Of a stretch of DNA of 64,000 nucleotides, positions 35,890 through 43,217 are shown piece by piece. The stretch lies in the NCBI RefSeq assembly GCF_014203695.1, contig NZ_JACHJO010000002.1:273893-337892 (forward strand), written 5' to 3'. Within the stretch, counting starts at the first letter, position 1; every line of letters begins with the position of its first letter. The stretch comes from Nocardiopsis algeriensis. Lineage in GTDB: Bacteria > Actinomycetota > Actinomycetes > Streptosporangiales > Streptosporangiaceae. Under the pieces are notes generated by a model that saw only the letters and a list, made by a program, of their open reading frames with translations, did no database searches and was not told the DNA's origin. The position numbers and the translations under genes were made by a program.

Positions 35890-36465
35890 TCAGGTGGGGA
35901 ACTCGTCGAGGGCGACCTGGCCCTGTTCCGGCTCGGAGGGCTCGTCGGGCCGGTCGCAGGATTCCAGCCGGGAGGCGGCGCTGAACCCTTCCAGGTAGCC
36001 GCGGGCGCGCTCGGTCCGGGGGTAGCGGCGCACCAGTTCCCAGAAGTCCCGCCCGTGGTGCGGGATGGACAGGTGCGCGAGTTCGTGGACGAGGACGTAG
36101 TCGACGACCCAGGAGGGCATCGCCGCCAGACGCCGGGAGATGCGGATCGTGCGGGTCTCGGGGGTGCACGACCCCCAGCGGGCGTTCTGGTTGTCGACCC
36201 AGCGGACGCTCTCGGGAAGGTCGGCCCCGCCCAGGTAGCGCCGGGCCAGCTCCACCGCCCGCTCCTGGAGTTCCCTGTCGCCGGGGTGTCTGCGTCCTTC
36301 GCGGGCCTCCAGTCGTTGCAGCATGCGGCCCACCCAGCGCTTTTCCTCTGCGCGGGAGAACGTCGCGGGCACGAGGACGACCGTGGTGTCCCCGTCCCGG
36401 TAGGCCGATACCGTTCGCCGACGACGGGGACTTCGCCGTACCTCGATTTTTGTGTTCGAGGGCAC
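35890..36465 (-). CDS. YgjP/SprT-like zinc metallopeptidase (DUF45)
   Basis: 191 residues. The zinc motif VHELAHLSIPHHGRDFW (~residues 125-141: HELAH plus a downstream His) and WVDNQNARWGSCTP upstream are characteristic of YgjP-like M48-related metallopeptidases. No signal peptide, so cytosolic. GTG 36465 has TACCGT 7 nt upstream and no ribosome binding site, suggesting a leaderless message. Confidence 0.9.
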   Translation of the reverse strand: MPSNTKIEVRRSPRRRRTVSAYRDGDTTVVLVPATFSRAEEKRWVGRMLQRLEAREGRRHPGDRELQERAVELARRYLGGADLPESVRWVDNQNARWGSCTPETRTIRISRRLAAMPSWVVDYVLVHELAHLSIPHHGRDFWELVRRYPRTERARGYLEGFSAASRLESCDRPDEPSEPEQGQVALDEFPT

Positions 36466-36472
36466 AGACTTT

Positions 36473-36478
36473 ACGGTA
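36473..36478 (-). promoter_or_regulatory. Leaderless -10 element for the YgjP-like gene
   Basis: Minus-strand TACCGT, 7 nt before GTG 36465. Confidence 0.5.
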
Positions 36479-36684
36479 GCCGAGGAGCGCGCTCCCGAAC
36501 AGGCGCGTGTTGTCCCGTTATGCCATTGGTTCTCCGATTGAGGGGGCGGCCAGGAAGCCCGGAAAAGGGCGACTCCACAAGGTGATCTGTGCCGTTCTGG
36601 GGCTTTTTTCGGCCGTAAGGCACTTTTCTTTGCCCTCGGAGGACAGAGCGATCTTTACCCCTGGGACACGAAAGCGAGACCGGA

Positions 36685-36708
36685 CGGTGACCGCCCGCGC
36701 GGTCACCG
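36685..36708 (-). terminator. Terminator of the whiB7 operon
   Basis: CGGTGACCGC (36685-36694) and GCGGTCACCG (36699-36708) form a perfect 10-bp stem with a 4-nt loop, 33 nt past the small gene's stop on the minus strand. Confidence 0.65.
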
Positions 36709-36740
36709 CCCGGCTCCGGTCAGCTCTCGGGCGGATCAGG

Positions 36741-36905
36741 TCAACAGAGCCTCGACCACGCTGTTTCCGTGATCATCTCCGTGGCACGGCGCTCCTCCCG
36801 CCGGAGTGCCCGCAGCTGCCGGGCCGTCAGTCGGCGGCCCTGGTGTTCACGCCGGAGCTCGGCGTCCATCTCACCGACCACGCGCACGAGTTCGAGCATC
36901 ATCAT
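36741..36905 (-). CDS. Small charged protein downstream of whiB7
   Basis: 54 residues, starting with ATG ATG ATG (36905, 36902, 36899); GAAGGAC lies 8 nt before the first. The product is highly charged and Arg/Glu-rich (ELRREHQGRR, QLRALRREERR), probably one or two helices. It starts 47 nt after the whiB7 stop with no terminator between, so it should be co-transcribed with whiB7. I do not recognise the family. Third-codon G/C bias and the good ribosome binding site support coding. Confidence 0.55.
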   Translation of the reverse strand: MMMLELVRVVGEMDAELRREHQGRRLTARQLRALRREERRATEMITETAWSRLC

Positions 36906-36952
36906 CTTCTTGTCCTTCGGGTCTTGTGTGGTTCTGCTGCCGGCGGCGGGAT

Positions 36953-37231
36953 TCAGGCCGCGACCGGTGCGGGGTTCTTACGGGGGCGGCCGCGCGGGCG
37001 CTTGCGCGCGACCACCTGGCCGGCGACGAGGAGCTGGCCGCCCCAGACGCCCCACGGCTCCTTGCGGTCGAGTGCGTCCGCCAGGCACTGCTCCCGTACC
37101 GGGCAGGCGACGCAGACCGCCTTGGCGGCCTCGACATCGGCAGGGGCCTCGGCGAAGAACAGGTCGGGCTGCAGGCTGCAGGGGACTTCGGTCTCACCCA
37201 GCAAGGGCGCTTCCAGGACCGACGCAAGCAT
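36953..37231 (-). CDS. whiB7: WhiB7/WblC-type redox-sensing transcriptional regulator
   Basis: 92 residues. WhiB cysteines: PCSLQ (first), then VCVACPVREQC (CxxC...C) for the 4Fe-4S cluster; the GVWGG turn that contacts the sigma factor; and a C-terminal AT-hook, KRPRGRPRKNP, which marks the WhiB7/WblC subgroup. WhiB7 binds the primary sigma factor and AT-rich DNA just upstream of -35 boxes, turning on intrinsic antibiotic resistance genes. The ATG follows GGAGG at 6 nt. It lies near uvrD2 as in M. tuberculosis (Rv3197A-Rv3198c). Its ~640-nt leader carries the promoter, uORF and attenuator described separately. Confidence 0.93.
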   Translation of the reverse strand: MLASVLEAPLLGETEVPCSLQPDLFFAEAPADVEAAKAVCVACPVREQCLADALDRKEPWGVWGGQLLVAGQVVARKRPRGRPRKNPAPVAA

Positions 37232-37373
37232 CGGTGCCCTCCAAGATCTTTGATCGTCTCGTACAACGCGGTCGGTGTTCTCGGTTCACCGGCTCGGGTC
37301 CGGTGCGGGACCTGACTTGCGATGTCGACGCCTTTTCCCTTGTCCCTGGGGGACGGGGAACGGGCGAGGATAC

Positions 37374-37409
37374 AAAGAAAGCCGCGGCCCCTGTGTCGGG
37401 GTCCGCGGC
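37374..37409 (-). terminator. Rho-independent attenuator in the whiB7 leader
   Basis: On the minus strand GCCGCGGACCCC pairs with GGGGCCGCGGC (one bulged A; 6-nt loop) and is followed by TTTCTTT (37380-37374). It lies between the uORF stop (37439) and the whiB7 start (37231), so it would stop transcription unless prevented. Confidence 0.85.
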
Positions 37410-37438
37410 CACGGTCGAAACTCTCGGCCTGTCCTGCT

Positions 37439-37798
37439 CTAGGCCGGAATCTTCCGTGGACACTCCCCCGGTGCGCCGTAGCGGCGCCGGGCAGTTTCGG
37501 CGTGATCCGTCGCGGTCTCGCCACGCTCACGGGCGAGCTCGCCGCCAGTGGGCACACCACTGCCCTGGCGGACGGACTGCGAGGCGAGGAGCGCCGAAGG
37601 CTTGCTGCCGGAGCCGAAGCCTCCGGCCTCTCCCTTGGTGTCCTCCACGACACGGGTGCCCAGGAGGACATCCGCGCTCAGGACCGTCCAGGCGGCGGTG
37701 CTGCCGGAGAGACCGCGCTCGGCGGTGCCCGAACCGGACAGCAGCGGCAGCTGGGCCAGAGGCATGGCGAAACCGGTGGTCTTCGTGATGCTGATCAT
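37439..37798 (-). CDS. Upstream ORF in the whiB7 leader (119 codons)
   Basis: ATG 37798 is preceded by AAGGAGG (37816-37810) at 11 nt. The frame runs 119 codons to TAG at 37439 with strong G/C third positions over most of its length, so it looks translated. The product begins MISITKTTGFAMPLAQLPLL; no domain is recognised. It ends ~30 nt before the attenuator stem, so ribosome stalling near its end could change leader folding and let RNA polymerase reach whiB7. Upstream ORFs acting in attenuation are known for whiB7/wblC; 119 codons is longer than the short leader peptides I am aware of. Confidence 0.7.
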   Translation of the reverse strand: MISITKTTGFAMPLAQLPLLSGSGTAERGLSGSTAAWTVLSADVLLGTRVVEDTKGEAGGFGSGSKPSALLASQSVRQGSGVPTGGELARERGETATDHAETARRRYGAPGECPRKIPA

Positions 37799-37874
37799 CA
37801 GACGGGGCACCTCCTTCACGGTCGGGCGCAGGAATCTTTCACCTGAGCCGGCAGCGGTCAATGCGACGTGTTAC

Positions 37875-37912
37875 AGACTATGGGTCGGGCAGAAGCCCGG
37901 CAACCTATTTTT
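37875..37912 (-). promoter_or_regulatory. whiB7 promoter with WhiB7-type AT-rich element
   Basis: Minus strand: AAAAATAGG (37912-37904) runs directly into -35 TTGCCG (37903-37898), then a 17-nt spacer and -10 TAGTCT (37880-37875). An A/T-rich element abutting the -35 is the documented WhiB7 target arrangement, so positive autoregulation is likely. Confidence 0.8.
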
Positions 37913-37998
37913 GAGCTGGGAGAACGGCCGAATCCGGCCACCGATTTCCTGTTTTCTCGGACGTTCGGAAGGGTTCACCCTGCCGATGCGGAGCGGGT

Positions 37999-38028
37999 CG
38001 TCCCCGGCCGGACCGCCGCCCGGGGACG
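37999..38028 (-). terminator. Hairpin after tesB
   Basis: CGTCCCCGG (37999-38007) pairs with CCGGGGACG (38020-38028), 18 nt beyond the tesB stop on the minus strand. Confidence 0.5.
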
Positions 38029-38046
38029 GGCGGCCCCCGCCCCGGG

Positions 38047-38952
38047 TCAGGGGCGCAGGGCCTCGGACCAGCCCTCGGCGTCGATGACCCGGATGAGCCC
38101 TTCCTGGACGACCGAGCAGACCAGGTCGCCGTCGCGGGTGTAGACCAGTCCCCGGGCCAGGCCGCGCGCGCCCCCGGCGGTGGGGGTCTCCTGGGCGTAG
38201 AGCAGCCACTCGTCGGCACGGAACGGCCGGTGGAACCACATGGCGTGGTCCAGGCTGGCCATGGAGATGCCGGCGAAGGAGCGGCCGTGCCGCAGCAGCA
38301 CGGTGTCCAGCAGGGTCATGTCCGAGGCGTAGGTCATCAGGCACACGTGGCTGAGGCGGTCCTCGGGCAGTTTGCCGTCGACCTTGAGCCACACCGGATT
38401 GGTGGCGGTGCGCAGGCTCGGGTCGCGCTCGGCCTCGTAGGACAGCGGCCCCACCGGGCGCAGCTCGATCGGGTGCCAGCGCACGAACCCCGGCACCTTG
38501 CCGAACTCCGCGCGGATGCGCTCGCGCGTGCTCGGCAGCTCCTCGGGCGGGGGCACGTCGGGCATCGGGATCCGGTGGTCCAGGCCCGGCTCCTCCTTGT
38601 GGAAGGAGGCCGACAGGGTGAAGATCGGCTTGCCGTGCTGGATGGCCACCACCCGGCGGGTGGTGAAGGAACGCCCGTCGCGGACCCGGTCGACCTCGTA
38701 GACGATCGGCACCGAAGGGTCACCCGGGCGGATGAAGTAGGCGTGCAGGGAGTGCACGTGGCGCTCCGCGGGCACGGTCCGGCCCGCGGCGACCAGGGCC
38801 TGGCCCGCCACCTGGCCGCCGAACACCCGCTGGGGGCCCTCCTTCGGGCTGCTGCCCCGGAAGATGTTGACCTCGATCTGCTCCAGGTCCAGGATCGCCA
38901 TCAGTTCACTCAGGGACTGCTCCCGCTCCAGCTTGTCGGAGCTCTCACTCAT
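38047..38952 (-). CDS. tesB: Acyl-CoA thioesterase II
   Basis: 301 residues, double hot-dog fold. VFGGQVAGQALVAAGRTV (~residues 43-60) in the first hot-dog, HSLHAYFIRPGD, and the second hot-dog with SMASLDHAMWFHRPFRADEWLLY (the Asp of LDH is the TesB catalytic aspartate). It hydrolyses acyl-CoAs to free acid and CoA in the cytosol. ATG 38952 overlaps the uvrD2 stop by 8 nt, so the gene is translated behind the helicase. Confidence 0.94.
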   Translation of the reverse strand: MSESSDKLEREQSLSELMAILDLEQIEVNIFRGSSPKEGPQRVFGGQVAGQALVAAGRTVPAERHVHSLHAYFIRPGDPSVPIVYEVDRVRDGRSFTTRRVVAIQHGKPIFTLSASFHKEEPGLDHRIPMPDVPPPEELPSTRERIRAEFGKVPGFVRWHPIELRPVGPLSYEAERDPSLRTATNPVWLKVDGKLPEDRLSHVCLMTYASDMTLLDTVLLRHGRSFAGISMASLDHAMWFHRPFRADEWLLYAQETPTAGGARGLARGLVYTRDGDLVCSVVQEGLIRVIDAEGWSEALRP

Positions 38953-41074
38953 CCGTCGGATCCTCCGGTTCGTCACCTGTGTCCTCGCCTCCGAAGACCT
39001 GGGCGGGGTCGGCTCCGGAGACCAGGGCGAGTACCGCCTCACCGTAGCGTTCGAGTTTGGCCGCTCCCACACCGGACACCGCCGCCAGTTGGGAGAGCCC
39101 GCTCGGCTCCTGCTCGGCGATCGCCTGGAGGGTGGCGTCGGTGAAGACCACGTAGGCGGGGATCTTCTGCTCCCGGGACACGGCCCGGCGCCACTCGCGC
39201 AGCCTCTCCATCAGCGCCTCGTCGTAGCTGGAGGGGCAGTCCAGGCAGCGTCCCAGCTTGCGCTCGGCGGCGTCGGTGAGCGCGGCGGCGCACACCCGGC
39301 AGCGGGCCGGGCCTCCCTTGCGGCGCTCGGCCCGGCGTGCGGCCGTGGAGGGCGAGGCGGGGCGCAGACCGTCGAGGAACCGGGACGGCTTGCGCGTCCT
39401 GCGACCGCCCGGCGAACGCGCCAGGGCCCACGACATGGACAGGTGCTCGCGTGCGCGGGTGACACCGACGTAGAACAGGCGGCGCTCCTCCTCCACCTGC
39501 TCGTCGGTCTCGGCGTAGATGATCGGCATCATGCCCTCGGTGAGGCCGACGAGGAAGACGGCGTCCCACTCCAGGCCCTTGGCCGCGTGCAGGGAGGCGA
39601 TCGTCACGCCCTCGAACCCCGGCGCGTGCTCGATGGCCATGCGCGTGTCGAGCTCGTCGACGAAGTCGGCCATGGTGACCGCCCGCCCCCCGTGCCCGGT
39701 CCCGGCGGCCATGTTCTCGGCCAGCTGCGCCAGCGCCGACAGCGACTCCCAGCGCTCGCGTGCCCTGCGGCCCTCCGGGGCGGCGTCGGTGAGGCCGATC
39801 TGGCCCAGGAGCTGGCGGACGGTGCCCGCCAGGGGCGCCGGCTCCTCCCCCGGGACCTCGTGGCGGGCACCGCGCAGCAGGTGCACGGCCTGCTTGATCT
39901 CCGGACGCTCGAAGAAGCGGGAGGTGCCGCGCACGGTGAACGGGATGCCCTCGTCGTTGAGGGCCTGCTCGTAGGCGGCGGACTGGGCGTTGGTACGCAC
40001 CAGGATCGCGATCTCCCCGGCCGGCACGCCCTCCTGCATCATGACGGCGATCTTGCGTGCGACGCCGGTGGCCTCGGCCGGCTCGTCCTCGTACTCCTGG
40101 TAGACGGGATCGGGTCCGTCCGGCCTCTGCGCCTGGAGGGTGAGGTGGCCGGCGGAGGTGGTGCCGCGCGCCTGGGAGATGACGTGGTTGGCCACCCGCA
40201 CCACCTGGGGGGTGGAGCGGTAGTCGCGGACCAGCTCGACGACGGTGGCGTGCGGATACCGCGCGGCGAAGCCCGTGAGATAGGAGGGGGTGGCTCCCGC
40301 GAAGGAGTAGATGGTCTGGCTGGGGTCGCCGACCACGCAGATGTCGTCGCGGTCGCCGAGCCAGGCGTCCAGGAGGAGCTTCTGGAGCGGGTTGACGTCC
40401 TGGAACTCGTCGACGACGAAGTAGCGGTACTGGTCGCGCACGCGCTGGGCGATCGCCGGGTACTCGTTGATCATTCCGGCGGTGAGTTCGAGCATGGACT
40501 CGAAGTCGAGGAGGTTGTGCTCGCGGCGCAGCTCCTCGTAGGCCTCGAAGACCCGGGCGACCTCGTTGCCCGGCAGCGGCGTCTGGCGGCCCGTCTTGGC
40601 CGCGGTCTTCTCGTAGTCGCTGGGCCGCACCTGGGTGACCTTGGCCCACTCGATCTCCCCCGCGAGGTCGCGCAGGCCGTTGCGGTCGGGCTGGATTCCG
40701 ACGGAGTGGGCGGCGCGCGCCACGGCCTGGACCTTGCTCTCGATGAGGGTGGGCCTCTCGCCGCCGATGACCTGGGGCCAGAAGAAGGAGAGCTGGCGCA
40801 GCGCGGCGGCGTGGAAGGTGCGCGCCTGTACGCGCGGGGCGCCCAGGGCCCGCAGCCGTCCGCGCATCTCCCCCGCCGCGCGCGTGGTGAAGGTGACCGC
40901 GAGGACCTGTTGCTCGTCGACCACCCCGCCGGCGACCGCGTGGGCGATGCGGTGGGTGATGGCGCGGGTCTTCCCTGTTCCGGCACCGGCCAGGATGCAC
41001 ACGGGGCCGCGCAGGGCGCGCGCCGCCTGTGTCTGCTCCGGGTCCAGTCCCTCCAGGACGCGGTCGGGGTCCAT
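38945..41074 (-). CDS. uvrD2: UvrD2-type SF1 DNA helicase with HRDC domain
   Basis: 709 residues. SF1A motifs in order: LAGAGTGKTRAITHRI (motif I, ~residues 29-44), TFTTRAAGEM (Ia), VVDEFQDVNPLQ (II), VVGDPSQTIYSFAGA (III), VELVRDYRST (IV), SLHAAKGLEWDAVFLVGL (V), and LFYVGVTRAR (VI). A four-cysteine region follows (CRVCAAAL, CLDC), then a C-terminal HRDC domain (IAEQEPSGLSQLAAVSGVG). This layout is that of mycobacterial UvrD2. It unwinds DNA 3'-5' in repair. ATG 41074 is set by the conserved N-terminus. Divergent from mycoredoxin, co-translated with tesB. Confidence 0.95.
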   Translation of the reverse strand: MDPDRVLEGLDPEQTQAARALRGPVCILAGAGTGKTRAITHRIAHAVAGGVVDEQQVLAVTFTTRAAGEMRGRLRALGAPRVQARTFHAAALRQLSFFWPQVIGGERPTLIESKVQAVARAAHSVGIQPDRNGLRDLAGEIEWAKVTQVRPSDYEKTAAKTGRQTPLPGNEVARVFEAYEELRREHNLLDFESMLELTAGMINEYPAIAQRVRDQYRYFVVDEFQDVNPLQKLLLDAWLGDRDDICVVGDPSQTIYSFAGATPSYLTGFAARYPHATVVELVRDYRSTPQVVRVANHVISQARGTTSAGHLTLQAQRPDGPDPVYQEYEDEPAEATGVARKIAVMMQEGVPAGEIAILVRTNAQSAAYEQALNDEGIPFTVRGTSRFFERPEIKQAVHLLRGARHEVPGEEPAPLAGTVRQLLGQIGLTDAAPEGRRARERWESLSALAQLAENMAAGTGHGGRAVTMADFVDELDTRMAIEHAPGFEGVTIASLHAAKGLEWDAVFLVGLTEGMMPIIYAETDEQVEEERRLFYVGVTRAREHLSMSWALARSPGGRRTRKPSRFLDGLRPASPSTAARRAERRKGGPARCRVCAAALTDAAERKLGRCLDCPSSYDEALMERLREWRRAVSREQKIPAYVVFTDATLQAIAEQEPSGLSQLAAVSGVGAAKLERYGEAVLALVSGADPAQVFGGEDTGDEPEDPTDE

Positions 41075-41357
41075 GGTGCTCCTGCGAGTTGTCGGGACGG
41101 TTGGGCGGGCTGAAGGCAGTCTCTCAAGTATCCGCCGGGGCGGGCCCCGGCGGGCACTTGTCCACAGCCCGGATCCTCCCGGTACGGAACGCGGTACCAC
41201 TCTCTGTGCGGCGAAGGACACATTCAGAACCACTTGCCCCTGTGAGGCGTCCCACGTTGTGTCGAGCGCCCCCGGGAAGCGGAACGGCCCCGTCCGTTGT
41301 TGGACAGAGGGACGGAAACCGGCCCCCGGCCGCGAGACGAGAAGAGGACCGAGCGAG

Positions 41358-41618
41358 ATGACGAGCACGTCCACCGACAAGTTCACGATGTACACCACCC
41401 CTTGGTGCGGGTACTGCAAGAGGCTCAAGAGCCAGCTCGCGCGCGAGGGGATCACCGGCCAGGAGGTCGACATCGAGAAGCACCCGGAGGCGGCGGAGCT
41501 CGTGATGAAGGTCAACGGCGGGAACCAGACGGTCCCGACGCTGGTCTTCAGTGACGGTGCGGCGATGACCAACCCGTCGCTCGCCCAGGTCAAGCAGAAG
41601 CTGGCCGAGCTGTCGTAG
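41358..41618 (+). CDS. mrx1: Mycoredoxin (glutaredoxin-like, CGYC)
   Basis: 86 residues, thioredoxin fold. The redox site is TPWCGYCKRL (Cys20 and Cys23), the CGYC of mycoredoxin-1; cis-Pro lies in QTVPTLVFSDG. Mycoredoxin reduces mycothiol mixed disulfides on proteins. It is divergent from uvrD2, matching the Rv3198A position. The ATG at 41358 follows a purine-rich GAGCGAG. A perfect 12-bp hairpin follows its stop. Confidence 0.93.
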   Translation: MTSTSTDKFTMYTTPWCGYCKRLKSQLAREGITGQEVDIEKHPEAAELVMKVNGGNQTVPTLVFSDGAAMTNPSLAQVKQKLAELS

Positions 41619-41625
41619 GACGGCT

Positions 41626-41653
41626 GCGGCCCGCGGGTGCGCCCGCGGGCCGC
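41626..41653 (+). terminator. Mycoredoxin terminator
   Basis: GCGGCCCGCGGG (41626-41637) and CCCGCGGGCCGC (41642-41653) pair perfectly, with loop TGCG, 7 nt after the stop. Confidence 0.75.
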
Positions 41654-41733
41654 GGTACCCCGAACCCGGGGCACACCCCCGTCCGAGGGCGGTCCGGCCA
41701 TGGGACAACCCGACGGAAGCGACGACGGGGAGT

Positions 41734-42189
41734 GTGGAGTTGGGGGACGACGTGAGGTCTCAGGACATGGCGGTCGCCGCATCGGCGGACGCCGGGGTGG
41801 TGCGCCGTACCCCCAGGGGGTGGCGCGTGGGCGGGCAGGAGATGCCCGACCTGGTGAGCGCGATGGTCCTCGCCGACCTGCTCTCCGGCGAGGCCGACGC
41901 CGAGCGGTTCCGGACGCGGGCTCCCGGCCGGGTCCCCGAGGGGGCCTCGGAGGTGGAGCGCCTGCGGCACACCGTCGCCCAGCTGGAGCACGCGCTGCAC
42001 TCGCGCGTGGTGGTGGAGCAGGCCATCGGCGTCCTCGCCGAACGGCACACGATGACCCCGCGCGAGGCGTTCGAGCGGCTGCGCTCCTCGGCCCGCTCGC
42101 GCGGTCTCAAGGTGGCCCACCTGGCGCGCGACGTGGTGGAGAGCAGCACGAGCCCCCTCACCTCCCTGCCGGAGGAGCTGAGCGGCTGA
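41734..42189 (+). CDS. ANTAR domain protein
   Basis: 151 residues. The C-terminal ~55 residues are an ANTAR RNA-binding domain: LEHALHSRVVVEQAIGVLAE, then REAFERLRSSARSRGLKVAHLARDVV. ANTAR proteins bind paired hexanucleotide hairpins in nascent RNA to prevent termination. The N-terminal half has no GAF, PAS or receiver domain that I can see. Start is uncertain: GTG 41734, GTG 41752 (GGGGGA upstream) or ATG 41767 are in frame. It sits alone between mrx1 and nudC. Confidence 0.85.
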   Translation: MELGDDVRSQDMAVAASADAGVVRRTPRGWRVGGQEMPDLVSAMVLADLLSGEADAERFRTRAPGRVPEGASEVERLRHTVAQLEHALHSRVVVEQAIGVLAERHTMTPREAFERLRSSARSRGLKVAHLARDVVESSTSPLTSLPEELSG

Positions 42190-42207
42190 CGCCTCTCCTC
42201 GGGGCTC

Positions 42208-43158
42208 TCACCACTCCCCGGGGAGCTCCCCGCCGTACCAGTGGTCGATGAGGGTGCGGGCGATCGAGATCCGCCCCGGCAGGAGGACCTCTCCGCCGCG
42301 TGTGGCCTCGAGGAGTTCGTCGCGGCCGAACCAGCGCACGTCGGCGATCTCGTCGTCCGTCCGCCCGGTCTCCCCGACGGCGCGCGCGGTGTAGCCGACC
42401 ATGAGGCTGCGCGGGAACGGCCAGGGCTGCGAGGCCAGGTAGCGCGGGTGCTCCACCACCACACCCGTCTCCTCGGCGACCTCGCGGACCACGGCCTGCT
42501 CCAGCGACTCGCCCGCGTCGACGAAGCCCGCCAGCGCGGAGTAGCGGCGTTCGTCCCCCCAGCGGGCGTTGTTCCCCAGCAGGATCTCCTCCCGGCCGTC
42601 GCGTTCGCGGTGCACCAGCATGATGACGGCCGGGTCGGTCCGTGGGTACTGCTCGCTGCCCTCCCTCTCGCAGACCCGGACGTGGCCGGCCGCGGCCGGG
42701 ACGGTGCGGGAGCCGCAGGCGGGGCAGAAGCCGTGGGTGGCGTTCCAGTTGGCGAGGGAGACCGCGCGGGTGAGCAGGCCGGTGTCGCGGTCGGGCAGGA
42801 AGGCGCCGACCTCGCGCAGGGAGGCGAGCCGGGCGCCCTCGCCGGCGGTGAGCGCGCTGGGCGCGCGCACCGCGAAGTAGGCGCGGCCGTCCTCCACCCC
42901 GAGCAGGTAGCGCTCGCCCTCGGGTGCCTCCTCCGGGGTCCTGAGCACGAGCTCGGGAGCCCCGCCGTCGGTGACCAGGGCCCGGGACTGCTTGAGCATC
43001 ATGCTCCTCCAGTCGTCGGTGCCCACGTAGCCGCCCTCCAGGACGAGCACGCGGGTGGCCGGGTCGGCCCACGCCTTCTCCAGCCACTCCGCGTCCCTGC
43101 GCAGGTGCCCGGCGGGGTCGATGGAGAAGCGGGACAGCGAGGGTATGGCAGGGTCCAT
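42208..43158 (-). CDS. nudC: NAD+ diphosphatase NudC
   Basis: 316 residues. A zinc-ribbon segment FCPACGSRT...VRVCERE (~residues 166-190) precedes the NudC signature EQYPRTDPAVIMLV, and the Nudix box is GFVDAGESLEQAVVREVAEETGV (~232-254). NudC cleaves NADH/NAD+ to NMN(H) and AMP and removes NAD caps from RNA. The fourth zinc cysteine is replaced: canonical CxxC becomes C-E-R-E. ATG 43158 follows GAAGGAAGGA. Downstream of the dipeptidase gene on the same strand (59-bp gap). Confidence 0.93.
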   Translation of the reverse strand: MDPAIPSLSRFSIDPAGHLRRDAEWLEKAWADPATRVLVLEGGYVGTDDWRSMMLKQSRALVTDGGAPELVLRTPEEAPEGERYLLGVEDGRAYFAVRAPSALTAGEGARLASLREVGAFLPDRDTGLLTRAVSLANWNATHGFCPACGSRTVPAAAGHVRVCEREGSEQYPRTDPAVIMLVHRERDGREEILLGNNARWGDERRYSALAGFVDAGESLEQAVVREVAEETGVVVEHPRYLASQPWPFPRSLMVGYTARAVGETGRTDDEIADVRWFGRDELLEATRGGEVLLPGRISIARTLIDHWYGGELPGEW

Positions 43159-43217
43159 GGGTCCTTCCTTCGGAGTGGGCCGCGCCGCGGTGGCGCGGCC
43201 CGTGCGCAGAACGCGGA

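Noticed and set aside
36518-36706. Minus-strand open frame upstream of the YgjP-like gene
   Set aside because: No ribosome binding site, poor codon bias, and it overlaps the terminator of the whiB7 operon.
37194-37463. Minus-strand frame from GTG 37463 overlapping the whiB7 start
   Set aside because: It reads through the attenuator hairpin and lacks a ribosome binding site; the 119-codon uORF in another frame has a clear AAGGAGG and better codon bias.
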